Of a stretch of 64,000 nucleotides of DNA, positions 7,346 to 15,705 are shown one piece after another. The translations under genes were made by a program, and so were the position numbers. This stretch comes from Vibrio penaeicida (GTDB lineage: Bacteria > Pseudomonadota > Gammaproteobacteria > Enterobacterales > Vibrionaceae). Below the pieces are notes generated by a model that was given only the letters and a program-made list of their open reading frames with translations, made no database searches and had not been told where the DNA came from. The stretch is taken from NCBI RefSeq assembly GCF_002933855.1, contig NZ_BFAQ01000034.1, forward strand, positions 62,001-126,000. Direction: 5' to 3'. How positions within the stretch are numbered: position 1 is the first letter of the stretch; the number at the start of each line of letters is the position of its first letter.

Positions 7346-8248
7346 ATGTCCAGACGCCTTCCCCCATTAAATTCTCTTCGTGTCTTTGAAGCTGCAGCCA
7401 GACACCTGAGTTTTACACGAGCTGCTGAAGAATTGTTTGTTACACAGGCAGCCGTTAGTCATCAGATCAAAACCCTAGAAGACTATCTTGGGTTGAAATT
7501 ATTCCGTCGTCGTAACCGATCTTTGCTCTTAACTGAAGAAGGGCAAAGCTACTTCCTCGATATCAAAGACGTTTTTACTTCACTTTCTGAAGCGACCGAT
7601 AAAGTGCTTGAGCGTAGTGAAAAAGGGGCGTTAACCATTAGCTTACCCCCAAGCTTCGCCATTCAATGGCTCGTTCCAAGACTTGCGGATTTTAATGCAC
7701 AAGAACCAGACATTGATGTTCGCATTAAAGCTGTGGATATGGATGAAGGCTCTCTCACTGATGATGTGGATGTTGCCATTTATTATGGGCGAGGTAATTG
7801 GTCGGGTCTTCGAGCAGACAAACTGTATCAAGAATGTTTGGTTCCTGTATGTTCGCCTCAGTTGTTGCTCGGTACAAAACCATTAGAATCTCTTGGGGAT
7901 TTGAAACAGCATACGTTATTGCACGATACATCCAGAAAAGATTGGAAACAATTTACTCGCGTTCATGAAATTGAGGGGGTAAATGTTAATCATGGTCCGA
8001 TCTTCAGCCACTCAACCATGGTATTGCAGGCAGCAGTCCACGGACAGGGTGTCGCGTTGGGAAACAATGTTCTTGCTCAACCAGAAATTGATGCAGGACG
8101 ATTAGTCTGTCCATTTGATGAGGTGTTGATCAGCAAAAATGCTTTTTATGTAGTGTGCCATGAGCAACAGGCGGATACAGGGCGAATAGCCACCTTCAGA
8201 GATTGGATGCTGGCAAAAGCGGCAAAAGAGCAAGAGGATTTTATTTAA
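7346..8248 (+). CDS. gcvA: LysR-type regulator GcvA of the glycine cleavage system
   Basis: This 300-residue LysR protein closely follows E. coli GcvA through the N-terminal winged helix-turn-helix (about residues 6-65, with FTRAAEELFVTQAAVSHQIK), the DDVDVAIYYGRGNW segment and the C-terminal effector domain. GcvA activates the gcv operon and gcvB when glycine is present. Its position divergent from the gcvB RNA is the conserved arrangement and supports the name. The stop codon overlaps the next start by one base, and the following genes include ygdD and rlmM, as in E. coli. Confidence 0.95.
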   Translation: MSRRLPPLNSLRVFEAAARHLSFTRAAEELFVTQAAVSHQIKTLEDYLGLKLFRRRNRSLLLTEEGQSYFLDIKDVFTSLSEATDKVLERSEKGALTISLPPSFAIQWLVPRLADFNAQEPDIDVRIKAVDMDEGSLTDDVDVAIYYGRGNWSGLRADKLYQECLVPVCSPQLLLGTKPLESLGDLKQHTLLHDTSRKDWKQFTRVHEIEGVNVNHGPIFSHSTMVLQAAVHGQGVALGNNVLAQPEIDAGRLVCPFDEVLISKNAFYVVCHEQQADTGRIATFRDWMLAKAAKEQEDFI

Positions 8249-8877
8249 TGACCCAAGTAATTGTAAATGGTGAAGGTGCGCAGACGTTTCTTTTTGCCCA
8301 TGGTGCCGGTGCAGGAATGGATCATGATTTTATGAGTCGGGTAGCGGAAGGTATTGCAGAATATGGTATTCGTGTTGTTCGTTTCAACTTTCCTTACATG
8401 GTAAAGCGCTCGGAAGATGGAAAAAAGCGTCCACCCGATCGCGCACCAAAGTTACTCGAAGCCTTTGAAGAGATGATTGAGCGATACGCTGGTGGGAGCT
8501 TGGTCATAGGTGGGAAATCGATGGGGGGACGTATGGCGAGCTTGTTATCCGAATCTCCACACATTCAAGGTATTGCTTGCCTTGGTTTCCCTTTTCATCC
8601 ACCAGGGAAACCAGAGAAATTCAAAGGTGATCATCTTGCTCAAATCAATAAACCATGCCTTATCCTTCAGGGTGATAGAGACACGTTTGGGAAAAAAGAA
8701 GAGTGCGCCGAATTTCATTTTTCTGATGCAGTAGAGCTTCAGTTTATTCCCGACGGTGACCACAGCTTCAAACCCAGAAAAAGCTCTGGTCATACACAAG
8801 AAGGCAATATCGATTTAGCCATTGAACATTTGGTGAGCTTTATAAGAGGCTGTTGTGAAGTTAAGGGGGAGCAGTGA
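8248..8877 (+). CDS. Small alpha/beta hydrolase (KANL3/Tex30-like family)
   Basis: This 209-residue cytosolic protein has an HGAGAGMDHDFM oxyanion-region segment, a nucleophile elbow GGKSMGGR with Ser, and a likely catalytic His in GDHSFKPRK near the C-terminus. It matches the short bacterial alpha/beta hydrolases annotated as KANL3/Tex30-like; the substrate is unknown. I take the ATG at 8248, which overlaps the gcvA stop (TAATG) and gives the expected N-terminus, rather than an upstream in-frame ATG at 8203 inside gcvA. The stop overlaps the next gene's GTG. Confidence 0.88.
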   Translation: MTQVIVNGEGAQTFLFAHGAGAGMDHDFMSRVAEGIAEYGIRVVRFNFPYMVKRSEDGKKRPPDRAPKLLEAFEEMIERYAGGSLVIGGKSMGGRMASLLSESPHIQGIACLGFPFHPPGKPEKFKGDHLAQINKPCLILQGDRDTFGKKEECAEFHFSDAVELQFIPDGDHSFKPRKSSGHTQEGNIDLAIEHLVSFIRGCCEVKGEQ

Positions 8878-9272
8878 AAAGTAAGCATGTTTTAATGATC
8901 GCTGGTGTCTTTGGCGCGACTGCTGTGATGTTGGGTGCATTTGCAGCGCATGGCTTAAAGGCGATGCTGTCTGAATATCTAATTGGGGTATTTGATACTG
9001 GAGTGCAATACCAATTCATCCACACATTGGCGTTGGTCTTGATTGGTATTTTGATGCAGATAAAAGTTGGTGAGAAAGTAGAAAAAGGACTGCGAAATGC
9101 GGCGATTTGCTTTATTATCGGCATCCTTTGTTTTAGTGGCAGCCTTTATGCGCTTGCATTAACGGGAATCAAATGGTTTGGACCTATTACTCCATTTGGT
9201 GGCTTAATGTTTATTGTTGGTTGGGTTTGCTTCACTATTGCTGCGTTTAGAATGAAAGAGGTGAAGTCGTGA
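8874..9272 (+). CDS. ygdD: DUF423 membrane protein YgdD
   Basis: This 132-residue protein has four predicted transmembrane helices and the family segment GAFAAHGLK near the N-terminus. It matches YgdD/DUF423, whose function is not known. It starts with GTG overlapping the preceding stop by 4 bp, and its own stop overlaps the rlmM GTG by 4 bp. The E. coli order gcvA-ygdD-rlmM is kept, with the hydrolase gene inserted. Confidence 0.9.
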   Translation: MKSKHVLMIAGVFGATAVMLGAFAAHGLKAMLSEYLIGVFDTGVQYQFIHTLALVLIGILMQIKVGEKVEKGLRNAAICFIIGILCFSGSLYALALTGIKWFGPITPFGGLMFIVGWVCFTIAAFRMKEVKS

Positions 9273-10360
9273 AACACTTAATGCTCTACTGCCGCCAAGG
9301 TTTCGAAAAAGAGTGTGCAGGTGAGATCCAGGATCGTGCTACTCAATTAGAAGTGTACGGTTTCCCGAGAGTACAAAAAAACACAGGGTATGTGTTGTTC
9401 GAGTGCTACCAGGAAGGCGATGGTGCGAAACTGGCTCAGGAGCTGGACTTTAACTCATTGATATTTGCGCGCCAGATTTTCGCTGTTGCAGCAGAATGTA
9501 AAGAGTTACCACAGGATGACCGAATTTCGCCCATTCTTGAAGGGCTATCCGAGATAGAGGCATTTCCACGTTGTGGCGATCTTCGAGTGGAAACACCAGA
9601 CACCAATGAAGCAAAAGAGCTTCTGAAATTTTGCCGCAAGTTTACCGTACCATTAAGGCAAGCCCTACGTGGTAAAGGCGTTCTTTACAATAAAGACAAC
9701 CCCAAAAAACCGGTATTACATGCGTGCTTTGTCGCACCGGGTCACTGTTTTGTTGGCTATTCCATATCCGACAATAACTCAAAATTCTTTATGGGGATTC
9801 CTCGTCTTAAATTCCCATCTGATGCACCAAGCCGTTCCACATTGAAATTGGAAGAGGCATTCCATGTTTTCATTCCTAAAGAGGAATGGGACACACGTTT
9901 AGCTTCTGGTATGTGGGCGACCGATTTGGGGGCTTGTCCTGGTGGTTGGACATATCAACTTGTGAAGCGCTCTATGTTTGTTCATGCGATTGATAATGGC
10001 ATGATGGCGCAAAGCTTGATGGATACGGGGCAGGTTAAACACCATATGGAAGATGGGTTTAAATTTGAACCACCACGTAAGAACGTGACGTGGTTAGTGT
10101 GTGACATGATTGAAAAACCATCGCGTGTTGCTCAACTGATGGGAGAGTGGCTAATAAAAGGTTGGGCAAAAGAAACCATCTTTAACCTTAAGTTGCCAAT
10201 GAAAGGTCGATACGATGAAGTTCTTCAAGATATCGAGAACCTAAAAGTTTTTCTAATCGACAATAAAGTGAAATTTAAGCTTCAAGCCAAGCATCTTTAC
10301 CATGATAGAGAAGAGATCACGGTTCACATTCAATGTTTGTCGAACATATCGCCTCACTAA
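9269..10360 (+). CDS. rlmM: 23S rRNA 2'-O-ribose C2498 methyltransferase RlmM
   Basis: This 363-residue enzyme methylates the 2'-hydroxyl of C2498 in 23S rRNA using S-adenosylmethionine. It has an N-terminal THUMP-like region and a Rossmann methyltransferase domain with the binding motif DLGACPGGWTYQL in the middle of the protein. It starts with GTG inside the ygdD stop (GTGA overlap). The length and synteny with ygdD match E. coli. A strong terminator follows. Confidence 0.95.
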   Translation: MKHLMLYCRQGFEKECAGEIQDRATQLEVYGFPRVQKNTGYVLFECYQEGDGAKLAQELDFNSLIFARQIFAVAAECKELPQDDRISPILEGLSEIEAFPRCGDLRVETPDTNEAKELLKFCRKFTVPLRQALRGKGVLYNKDNPKKPVLHACFVAPGHCFVGYSISDNNSKFFMGIPRLKFPSDAPSRSTLKLEEAFHVFIPKEEWDTRLASGMWATDLGACPGGWTYQLVKRSMFVHAIDNGMMAQSLMDTGQVKHHMEDGFKFEPPRKNVTWLVCDMIEKPSRVAQLMGEWLIKGWAKETIFNLKLPMKGRYDEVLQDIENLKVFLIDNKVKFKLQAKHLYHDREEITVHIQCLSNISPH

Positions 10361-10443
10361 GCTATCTAGGTTATGTAAGTTAACTAAGTTATCGCCCCAC
10401 TTCGTTAAAGAAGCGGAAAGACAGTACAAGGCTTATTAGTCAG

Positions 10444-10470
10444 AAAACGCTCCAATTGGAGCGTTTTTTA
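10444..10470. terminator. Bidirectional terminator after rlmM
   Basis: The stem ACGCTCCAA/TTGGAGCGT is followed by six U in the plus direction and four U in the minus direction. It separates rlmM from the convergent nuclease gene. Confidence 0.85.
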
Positions 10471-10503
10471 TTGCTTCTTTCTAGGACCAACAGAATCCAA
10501 TTA

Positions 10504-11259
10504 TTACTGGCTAGTTGGCCACATATCGGGCCAATCTACTGACTCCATTTCATCTTCGGTAGAGTTTGGAGTGACAGAGAAAAAATCCAATCCGGTTTGT
10601 TGTTCTACATCGTCAATCGTTGTAATGAAATTGACAAGTTCATCCCCTGAAACTTTTCTATGTGGGACGATAAATGCGATGGCTTCGTTAAATTGCGGAT
10701 CCAGAATCACTTTATAAAAAGCACTGGGTATCGTTACGCCATCCCCTATACTGCTTTCATTTCCTTGATAAATAGGCCCTGTTACCACGTACAGCTCGTT
10801 GTATTCGTTTGCCAAATCCCGAACATGTTCTTCCAATATTCGCCAACCCGCGCGATTAAATGTGGGAAGCTGAGGAGACATGTTACTCATATAAAAGCTC
10901 TGTTTAATGGATTGGAGCGTAAAGTCCATGGTTGCGGAAGGGGCGAGGTGACCTCGGTCGTAGCCAGTACCACGGTAATCTGCGAGAGTGGAGCGGGCGT
11001 GTTGTGGCAGATCTGGATCTTCTTTGAAGAAACTACTCTTTCGTTTGAACTTTAAATTCACGCTGTCTGCGGTGATGTGATAAGCAACCCAATCTGCATT
11101 TTTTGTCGTGTAGTTATACCCTACGGCGTAGCCATCTCGACACAATATTTGGTCTGATTGACCTGAAGGGATTCCTACATCCAGATGCTTGGCACAGGTT
11201 GCAGAGAGAGCTGGGAGCGACATTAACGTCGTTAAGGTAAGTAAGATGATTCTTTTCAT
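10504..11259 (-). CDS. Exported DNA/RNA non-specific endonuclease (Serratia nuclease/EndoG family)
   Basis: This 251-residue protein has a signal peptide ending near ALSA (residue 20), so the nuclease acts in the periplasm or outside the cell. The active-site motif DRGH (101-104) with catalytic His104 and the SNMSPQ segment with metal-binding Asn126 identify the family. These magnesium-dependent enzymes cut DNA and RNA without sequence specificity. The gene stands alone between convergent rlmM and the xni gene. A role in nutrient use from external DNA or in controlling DNA uptake is possible but unproven here. Confidence 0.92.
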   Translation of the reverse strand: MKRIILLTLTTLMSLPALSATCAKHLDVGIPSGQSDQILCRDGYAVGYNYTTKNADWVAYHITADSVNLKFKRKSSFFKEDPDLPQHARSTLADYRGTGYDRGHLAPSATMDFTLQSIKQSFYMSNMSPQLPTFNRAGWRILEEHVRDLANEYNELYVVTGPIYQGNESSIGDGVTIPSAFYKVILDPQFNEAIAFIVPHRKVSGDELVNFITTIDDVEQQTGLDFFSVTPNSTEDEMESVDWPDMWPTSQ

Positions 11260-11442
11260 TATTTTTCTCCTTATTGGGAGATATAAAAATAATGATATTT
11301 ATCAATAACGTTGTGAAGCTGATTCTAGAATAATCAGCATCTTGTAAGGTAAGCCCAATATTGTATTGGTGTTGTGAGTGCAAAGGATTTCACAACACGT
11401 TTATTGAACATAGAGCGTTAGTGTAGTTGCTGAGAGAAAATA

Positions 11443-12222
11443 TTACGGTTGGTTAGGCCCTGAATATCGAATATCTTGCAAGTTGAAGCCGAGCTCCATG
11501 TCTATTTTTAATGCTGAAATCTTTTTGCACGCTCTTGCGGATTCGATGTGTTCGTCGAATTTTTTACGGTACTTGGCTGGTAAATCGTCAGACGCATAAG
11601 CGCTTTCGATATCAGGATAAGCGGTAAGTATTTCTTTCGCCGCTTTAGGGCCAACACCTGGAATACCAGGTACTTGGCTAGAACTCACTCCCGCCAACCC
11701 CCAATAATCGGCGAGTTGTTCTGGTTTTACACCAAACTCTTTTTCAATAAACGGAGCATCAAGCCAGCGGTGCTGAAAATAATCTCGAATTTGAAGGGTA
11801 GGTGAGAGTAACTGGCAGTAGCCTTTGTCAGTCGATACTATGGTGACTTTTTCACCATGGCTTGCGACTTTACAGGCCAATGTTGCGACCAAATCATCAG
11901 CTTCATCACCATCGGATAGTAATGAATCGATGCCGAGTTTCCACCATGCATCTTGGATAGCATCTAAACCCTTCAATAGTGGTTCAGGCATGGGTTTTCG
12001 ATTTTCTTTATAAGAGGGGAGCACTTCAGCTCGCCAACCTCTATCTTGTTCATGATGATCGAAGACCGCAATAATATGCGTTGGGGTCGATTCCGACAAA
12101 ATTCGATTCAATGTTCGACCAGTAGTTTCTATGGTCCGTGAGATGTCTGTTGGATCAGGTTGCGCCGAATGCACGCGACGAATAAGGTTCAGAGCATCAA
12201 TGATGACTAGATGAATCGACAT
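11443..12222 (-). CDS. xni: Flap endonuclease Xni (exonuclease IX, YgdG)
   Basis: This 259-residue protein is homologous to the 5' nuclease domain of DNA polymerase I. It has acidic metal-binding segments (VIIDALNL, DGDEADDL, STDKGY) and the helix-hairpin-helix VPGIPGVGPKAAKEIL. The length fits E. coli Xni. It cuts 5' flap structures. It lies downstream of ppnN with a terminator between them, as in the conserved gammaproteobacterial neighbourhood. Confidence 0.93.
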   Translation of the reverse strand: MSIHLVIIDALNLIRRVHSAQPDPTDISRTIETTGRTLNRILSESTPTHIIAVFDHHEQDRGWRAEVLPSYKENRKPMPEPLLKGLDAIQDAWWKLGIDSLLSDGDEADDLVATLACKVASHGEKVTIVSTDKGYCQLLSPTLQIRDYFQHRWLDAPFIEKEFGVKPEQLADYWGLAGVSSSQVPGIPGVGPKAAKEILTAYPDIESAYASDDLPAKYRKKFDEHIESARACKKISALKIDMELGFNLQDIRYSGPNQP

Positions 12223-12240
12223 TTTTGAATTCTAAAGAAA

Positions 12241-12259
12241 AAGGGGCGTAATGCCCCTT
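12241..12259 (-). terminator. Terminator of ppnN
   Basis: The stem AAGGGGC/GCCCCTT with a 5-nt loop is followed on the minus strand by a U-rich run (TTTTTCTTT). It separates ppnN from xni. Confidence 0.75.
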
Positions 12260-12262
12260 AGT

Positions 12263-12313
12263 GTATGTAAATAAAAACCGTATGTGAATAAAAAGAGTAT
12301 GTGAATAAAAACC
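12263..12313 (+). repeat. Three tandem copies of a 17-bp unit
   Basis: The unit GTATGTGAATAAAAACC occurs three times with small changes (12263-12279, 12280-12296, 12297-12313). The array is between the ppnN stop and its terminator, so it is transcribed in the ppnN 3' UTR. Confidence 0.75.
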
Positions 12314-12354
12314 TGATGACCAGAATCGGGATGTCTCCATCGATCAGGCAGCAC

Positions 12355-13719
12355 CTATTGATCCGACAGTGCAATCTTGTAGCAAGGAATGTATTCCGAG
12401 CCCGGTAGTTTCATTCTCTGTTGTTCAACAAAATCGCTGAGTAGCCGATCCATTTTTTTCATTAGCTCGGGGTCGCCATCGATAATGAAAGGTCCTTTTC
12501 GTTTGATTTCCCTGATGCCTTCCGCTTTCACATTACCAGCAACAATTCCCGAGAATGCCTGACGCAATTTAGCAGCCAATACTTCAGGTTTTTGATTTAG
12601 GTGAAGATCCAAATTGGCCATGTTGTCGTGTGTTGGCTCAAAGGGGAGCTGGAATTCAGGTTCAATTTTTAAAGACCAATTGTAGCTGTATGCATCGCCT
12701 GTTTCTTTGCGATGCTCGCGTACTGTTGGCATGGATTCTTTGATGATTTTAGCCGCCTTTTCAGGATCGCCAATCACAATGTTATACCGGCTCTGCGCTT
12801 CTTCTCCCAGCGTATCCCCGATGAATTTATCGATGGAGCGGAAGTAAGCCTCACTTTCTTTAGGACCCGTCAATACAATGGGCATCGGCTGATCGACATT
12901 GTCTGGGTGAAGCATAATACCAAGAATGTATAAAAGCTCTTCAGCAGTGCCAGCGCCGCCTGGGAAAATAACAATACCGTGTGCCATTCGTACAAACGCT
13001 TCTAAGCGTTTTTCGATGTCTGGCATGATGATGAGTTCATTCACAATTGGGTTAGGTGGTTCTGCCGCAATAATGGATGGTTCAGTTAACCCAATGTAGC
13101 GTTGTTCGTCGTAACGCTGTTTTGCGTGCCCTATGGCTGCCCCTTTCATTGGTCCTTCCATTGCACCGGGGCCACAGCCCGTACAAATGTTCAGCTCTCT
13201 TAACCCAAGCTCATGCCCAACCTCTCGAGTATATTGATATTCGATAGGGTTTATGGAGTGACCGCCCCAGCAAACAACAAGATTTGGGTCTATTCCCGGG
13301 TGGAGTGCGCCCGCGTTACGCAATATACCGAACACTAAGTTGGTGATGTGAGTAGCGTTAGTTAGGTTGAGTCTTTGGTTATCAGCGAGGTGCATGTTGA
13401 CATAAACAATGTCTCTCAACACCGAAAAAAGATGCTCTTGAATGCCGGTAATAATAGTGCCGTCAACGAATGCATGATCGGGCGGGTTGTTGAGCTCTAG
13501 CTTAATACCACGTTCGCGACGCATCACGCTTACGTCGAAAGATTTATATTTGTTAAGTAGTTCTTCAGAGTTATCGGTATGGCTACCGGAGTTGAGAACC
13601 GCAAGGCTACAATTCCTGTAGAGCTGGTAAAGCTCACTGGAGGCGGTTTTTTTTAGACGTTCTACTTCAATCTGAGACAACAAGTCCATGCTGCCTGCAG
13701 GGCTGATATGAGTAATCAT
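12355..13719 (-). CDS. ppnN: Nucleotide 5'-monophosphate nucleosidase PpnN (YgdH)
   Basis: This 454-residue LOG-family enzyme hydrolyses the N-glycosidic bond of purine and pyrimidine 5'-monophosphates, and in E. coli is a target of (p)ppGpp. The LOG-like motif PGGAGTAEEL lies in the central domain, flanked by family-specific N- and C-terminal domains. The start at 13719 gives MITHISPAGSMDLLSQ, matching the E. coli N-terminus, and is preceded by AGGAGGAG. An in-frame ATG at 13746 has no such site. Confidence 0.94.
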   Translation of the reverse strand: MITHISPAGSMDLLSQIEVERLKKTASSELYQLYRNCSLAVLNSGSHTDNSEELLNKYKSFDVSVMRRERGIKLELNNPPDHAFVDGTIITGIQEHLFSVLRDIVYVNMHLADNQRLNLTNATHITNLVFGILRNAGALHPGIDPNLVVCWGGHSINPIEYQYTREVGHELGLRELNICTGCGPGAMEGPMKGAAIGHAKQRYDEQRYIGLTEPSIIAAEPPNPIVNELIIMPDIEKRLEAFVRMAHGIVIFPGGAGTAEELLYILGIMLHPDNVDQPMPIVLTGPKESEAYFRSIDKFIGDTLGEEAQSRYNIVIGDPEKAAKIIKESMPTVREHRKETGDAYSYNWSLKIEPEFQLPFEPTHDNMANLDLHLNQKPEVLAAKLRQAFSGIVAGNVKAEGIREIKRKGPFIIDGDPELMKKMDRLLSDFVEQQRMKLPGSEYIPCYKIALSDQ

Positions 13720-14033
13720 AGGCTCCTCCTTGGGATAGAAAGTCATTGTTTTTGTTAATTTCTCTACCCTGTCATTTCACCTTACACAGGAATTTGGGGT
13801 TTCGCCACTCACTTTTAAGGGATAAATCAATAAACTGAGGTATCCACCGAGACAAAAGTGGTTAAACGGTCGAAAAATTAATTTCGATCATTGAGCGATA
13901 AGTATACAACTCAGAGCAAAATCTATGAGCTGAAGCAGCAATTGTGAAGATGGCTATAGGAATGAAAGAGTCAGCTCGGTTATCGGGAGGGACATCAGAC
14001 AATTTTTTCTAATGAAAAGATGAAAGCGAGAGG
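13720..14033. other. Intergenic region upstream of ppnN
   Basis: This 314-bp spacer between the cyclase stop and the ppnN start holds the strong ppnN ribosome site next to the gene. I see no convincing consensus promoter, protein gene or terminator in it. Confidence 0.5.
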
Positions 14034-15605
14034 TTACAGCCAGATCAGTTGATTCGGACCCGTTCTCTTGGCGTTTTTAAGTCCGAGTTGCAGCCTTTCA
14101 AGCACTTCTTCTGGGGTATCCGTATCACCGAAGACAGCACAAACCGCAGAGGCAGTAATGGTGATGTTTTGGTCTCTAAACTTAAATGGCAGCTTGGATA
14201 TTTGCGCTTGAATCTTTTGTGTAACGACGTGAGTTTCTGAGTCCACTTGATCGGGAAGCAGAACTAAGAATTCTTCACCAGAGAACCGCGCTACGATATC
14301 GGTATCTTTCACTGCCTTTTTTATGGTGCGAGCGATGATCTTTAATGCTTTGTCACCTGCACTGTACCCAAAGCTATCGTTTAACGTTTTAAAGTTATCG
14401 ATATCAAGCAACAAAATTCGGAAAGAGTGTTGTGCTCGAATCCAACGACGGTACTCCAGCTCAAGTTTATCCGCGAGTGCTGCTCTGTTATACACTTTAG
14501 TGAGAGGGTCAAGGAGAAGCCTTTGTGCCTGATCTTGTAATCGACGGCGATAGTCTTGAGTGACTTCTTGAAGCGCTTCCAGCTGGTTATGGCTGTAGCT
14601 GAGCCTTTCGGTCAGAGTTTGCTCTCGTTTTTCGATGTGTTGCAAGCGCTCTGTTAGCGAACCGATCTTATCCAAAAGAGGCGCGATGGCGAGCTTGAGC
14701 GCCTCGGCATCCAAATCGGATTCCAAATTACTTTTGCCCTGTGAGACCAAATCGTTGATTTCGAAATGCATCATCTTACGGTGTTCAGAATAAGAGAGGC
14801 TTTGCTCGATGTTTTGCGATGTGTTCTTTATTGCGGTGTTAAGAGAGGTGTTGACCTGATCTAAAAACTGCTCAGAGGTTTTACGCTCAAAATGGGTGCC
14901 TTGAATAACAAGCTTTAAGATCTGAAGTATTAATTCAAACAATTCATTCGGTGGAACACCAATGAGAAGCTTAGCTCTAATGTCGGTTAATAATTCACCA
15001 GATTCACCATCAAAATCCAATTCAGTGATCAGGTTTTGCAGTTCTTCAGAGAGGCGATCAAAAATTTCCTGATCGACGGCTTTTTCTAAATTGAGGTTAT
15101 TACGGGAATTCGACGCCATAATTTTTGTGGCGCGCTCGTATATACCCAAAAGACGAATTGCTTGGTCAATTTCTTGGGTCAGCTTTCGGCTTGGGAAATG
15201 AAGCAGGTTGCGGAGATCGCGTTTTAATTGTGCAGGCAGACCAGGGATGCGCTGCAACGTTTCTCCGCTATGTTTAATTCGCTCGTCTAAGTGAATTGTC
15301 TTTTTTTCCATGGTCACCGTGTTTTGCTTTAGCATTCTCTCTATGACGACCAGCTTAGGTATTAACTTTGTGACATCTTGTTGGTGTTCTAGGTCTTGCT
15401 TTAATAGCGACAAACCTTTATCAAGATCTTGGTTATTACCTTTGCATGCATCACTGAGATTAGCAACTATACGCTTAAGAACGTTTTGTTCTCTTTTAAA
15501 TTTAAAAAGAGAATCTCGATGCGAAAGACGCGCATGATCTAATTTACACTTTAAATCATGTAATTCGTCTTTCAACTCTTGCTCAAGAGTATCCAAATCA
15601 TTCAT
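14034..15605 (-). CDS. Diguanylate cyclase with helical N-terminal domain and SGEEF motif
   Basis: This 523-residue protein has a long charged, largely helical and coiled-coil N-terminal region (about 1-365) and a C-terminal GGDEF domain. The active-site motif reads SGEEF (442-446), and upstream it keeps LDPLTKVYNR, LLLDIDNFK and the GxxxGD segment, so cyclase activity is likely. The usual inhibitory RxxD site is KDTD, so product feedback may be weaker. There is no signal peptide or membrane helix, so it is cytosolic. It lies 100 bp downstream of the TPR/degenerate-GGDEF gene on the same strand. Confidence 0.88.
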   Translation of the reverse strand: MNDLDTLEQELKDELHDLKCKLDHARLSHRDSLFKFKREQNVLKRIVANLSDACKGNNQDLDKGLSLLKQDLEHQQDVTKLIPKLVVIERMLKQNTVTMEKKTIHLDERIKHSGETLQRIPGLPAQLKRDLRNLLHFPSRKLTQEIDQAIRLLGIYERATKIMASNSRNNLNLEKAVDQEIFDRLSEELQNLITELDFDGESGELLTDIRAKLLIGVPPNELFELILQILKLVIQGTHFERKTSEQFLDQVNTSLNTAIKNTSQNIEQSLSYSEHRKMMHFEINDLVSQGKSNLESDLDAEALKLAIAPLLDKIGSLTERLQHIEKREQTLTERLSYSHNQLEALQEVTQDYRRRLQDQAQRLLLDPLTKVYNRAALADKLELEYRRWIRAQHSFRILLLDIDNFKTLNDSFGYSAGDKALKIIARTIKKAVKDTDIVARFSGEEFLVLLPDQVDSETHVVTQKIQAQISKLPFKFRDQNITITASAVCAVFGDTDTPEEVLERLQLGLKNAKRTGPNQLIWL

Positions 15606-15705
15606 AAAAAGCAGATGCCAATAAACCGCGATGGCGAAAACAGTTCAATGATAATAACAAAAAACAAAATAAGGTCACTTTAATCAGGAGTTAAGTGCTC
15701 ACTTA

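Noticed and set aside
10660..11055. Open frame of 131 residues on the plus strand
   Set aside because: It lies inside the nuclease gene on the opposite strand and encodes no recognisable domain.
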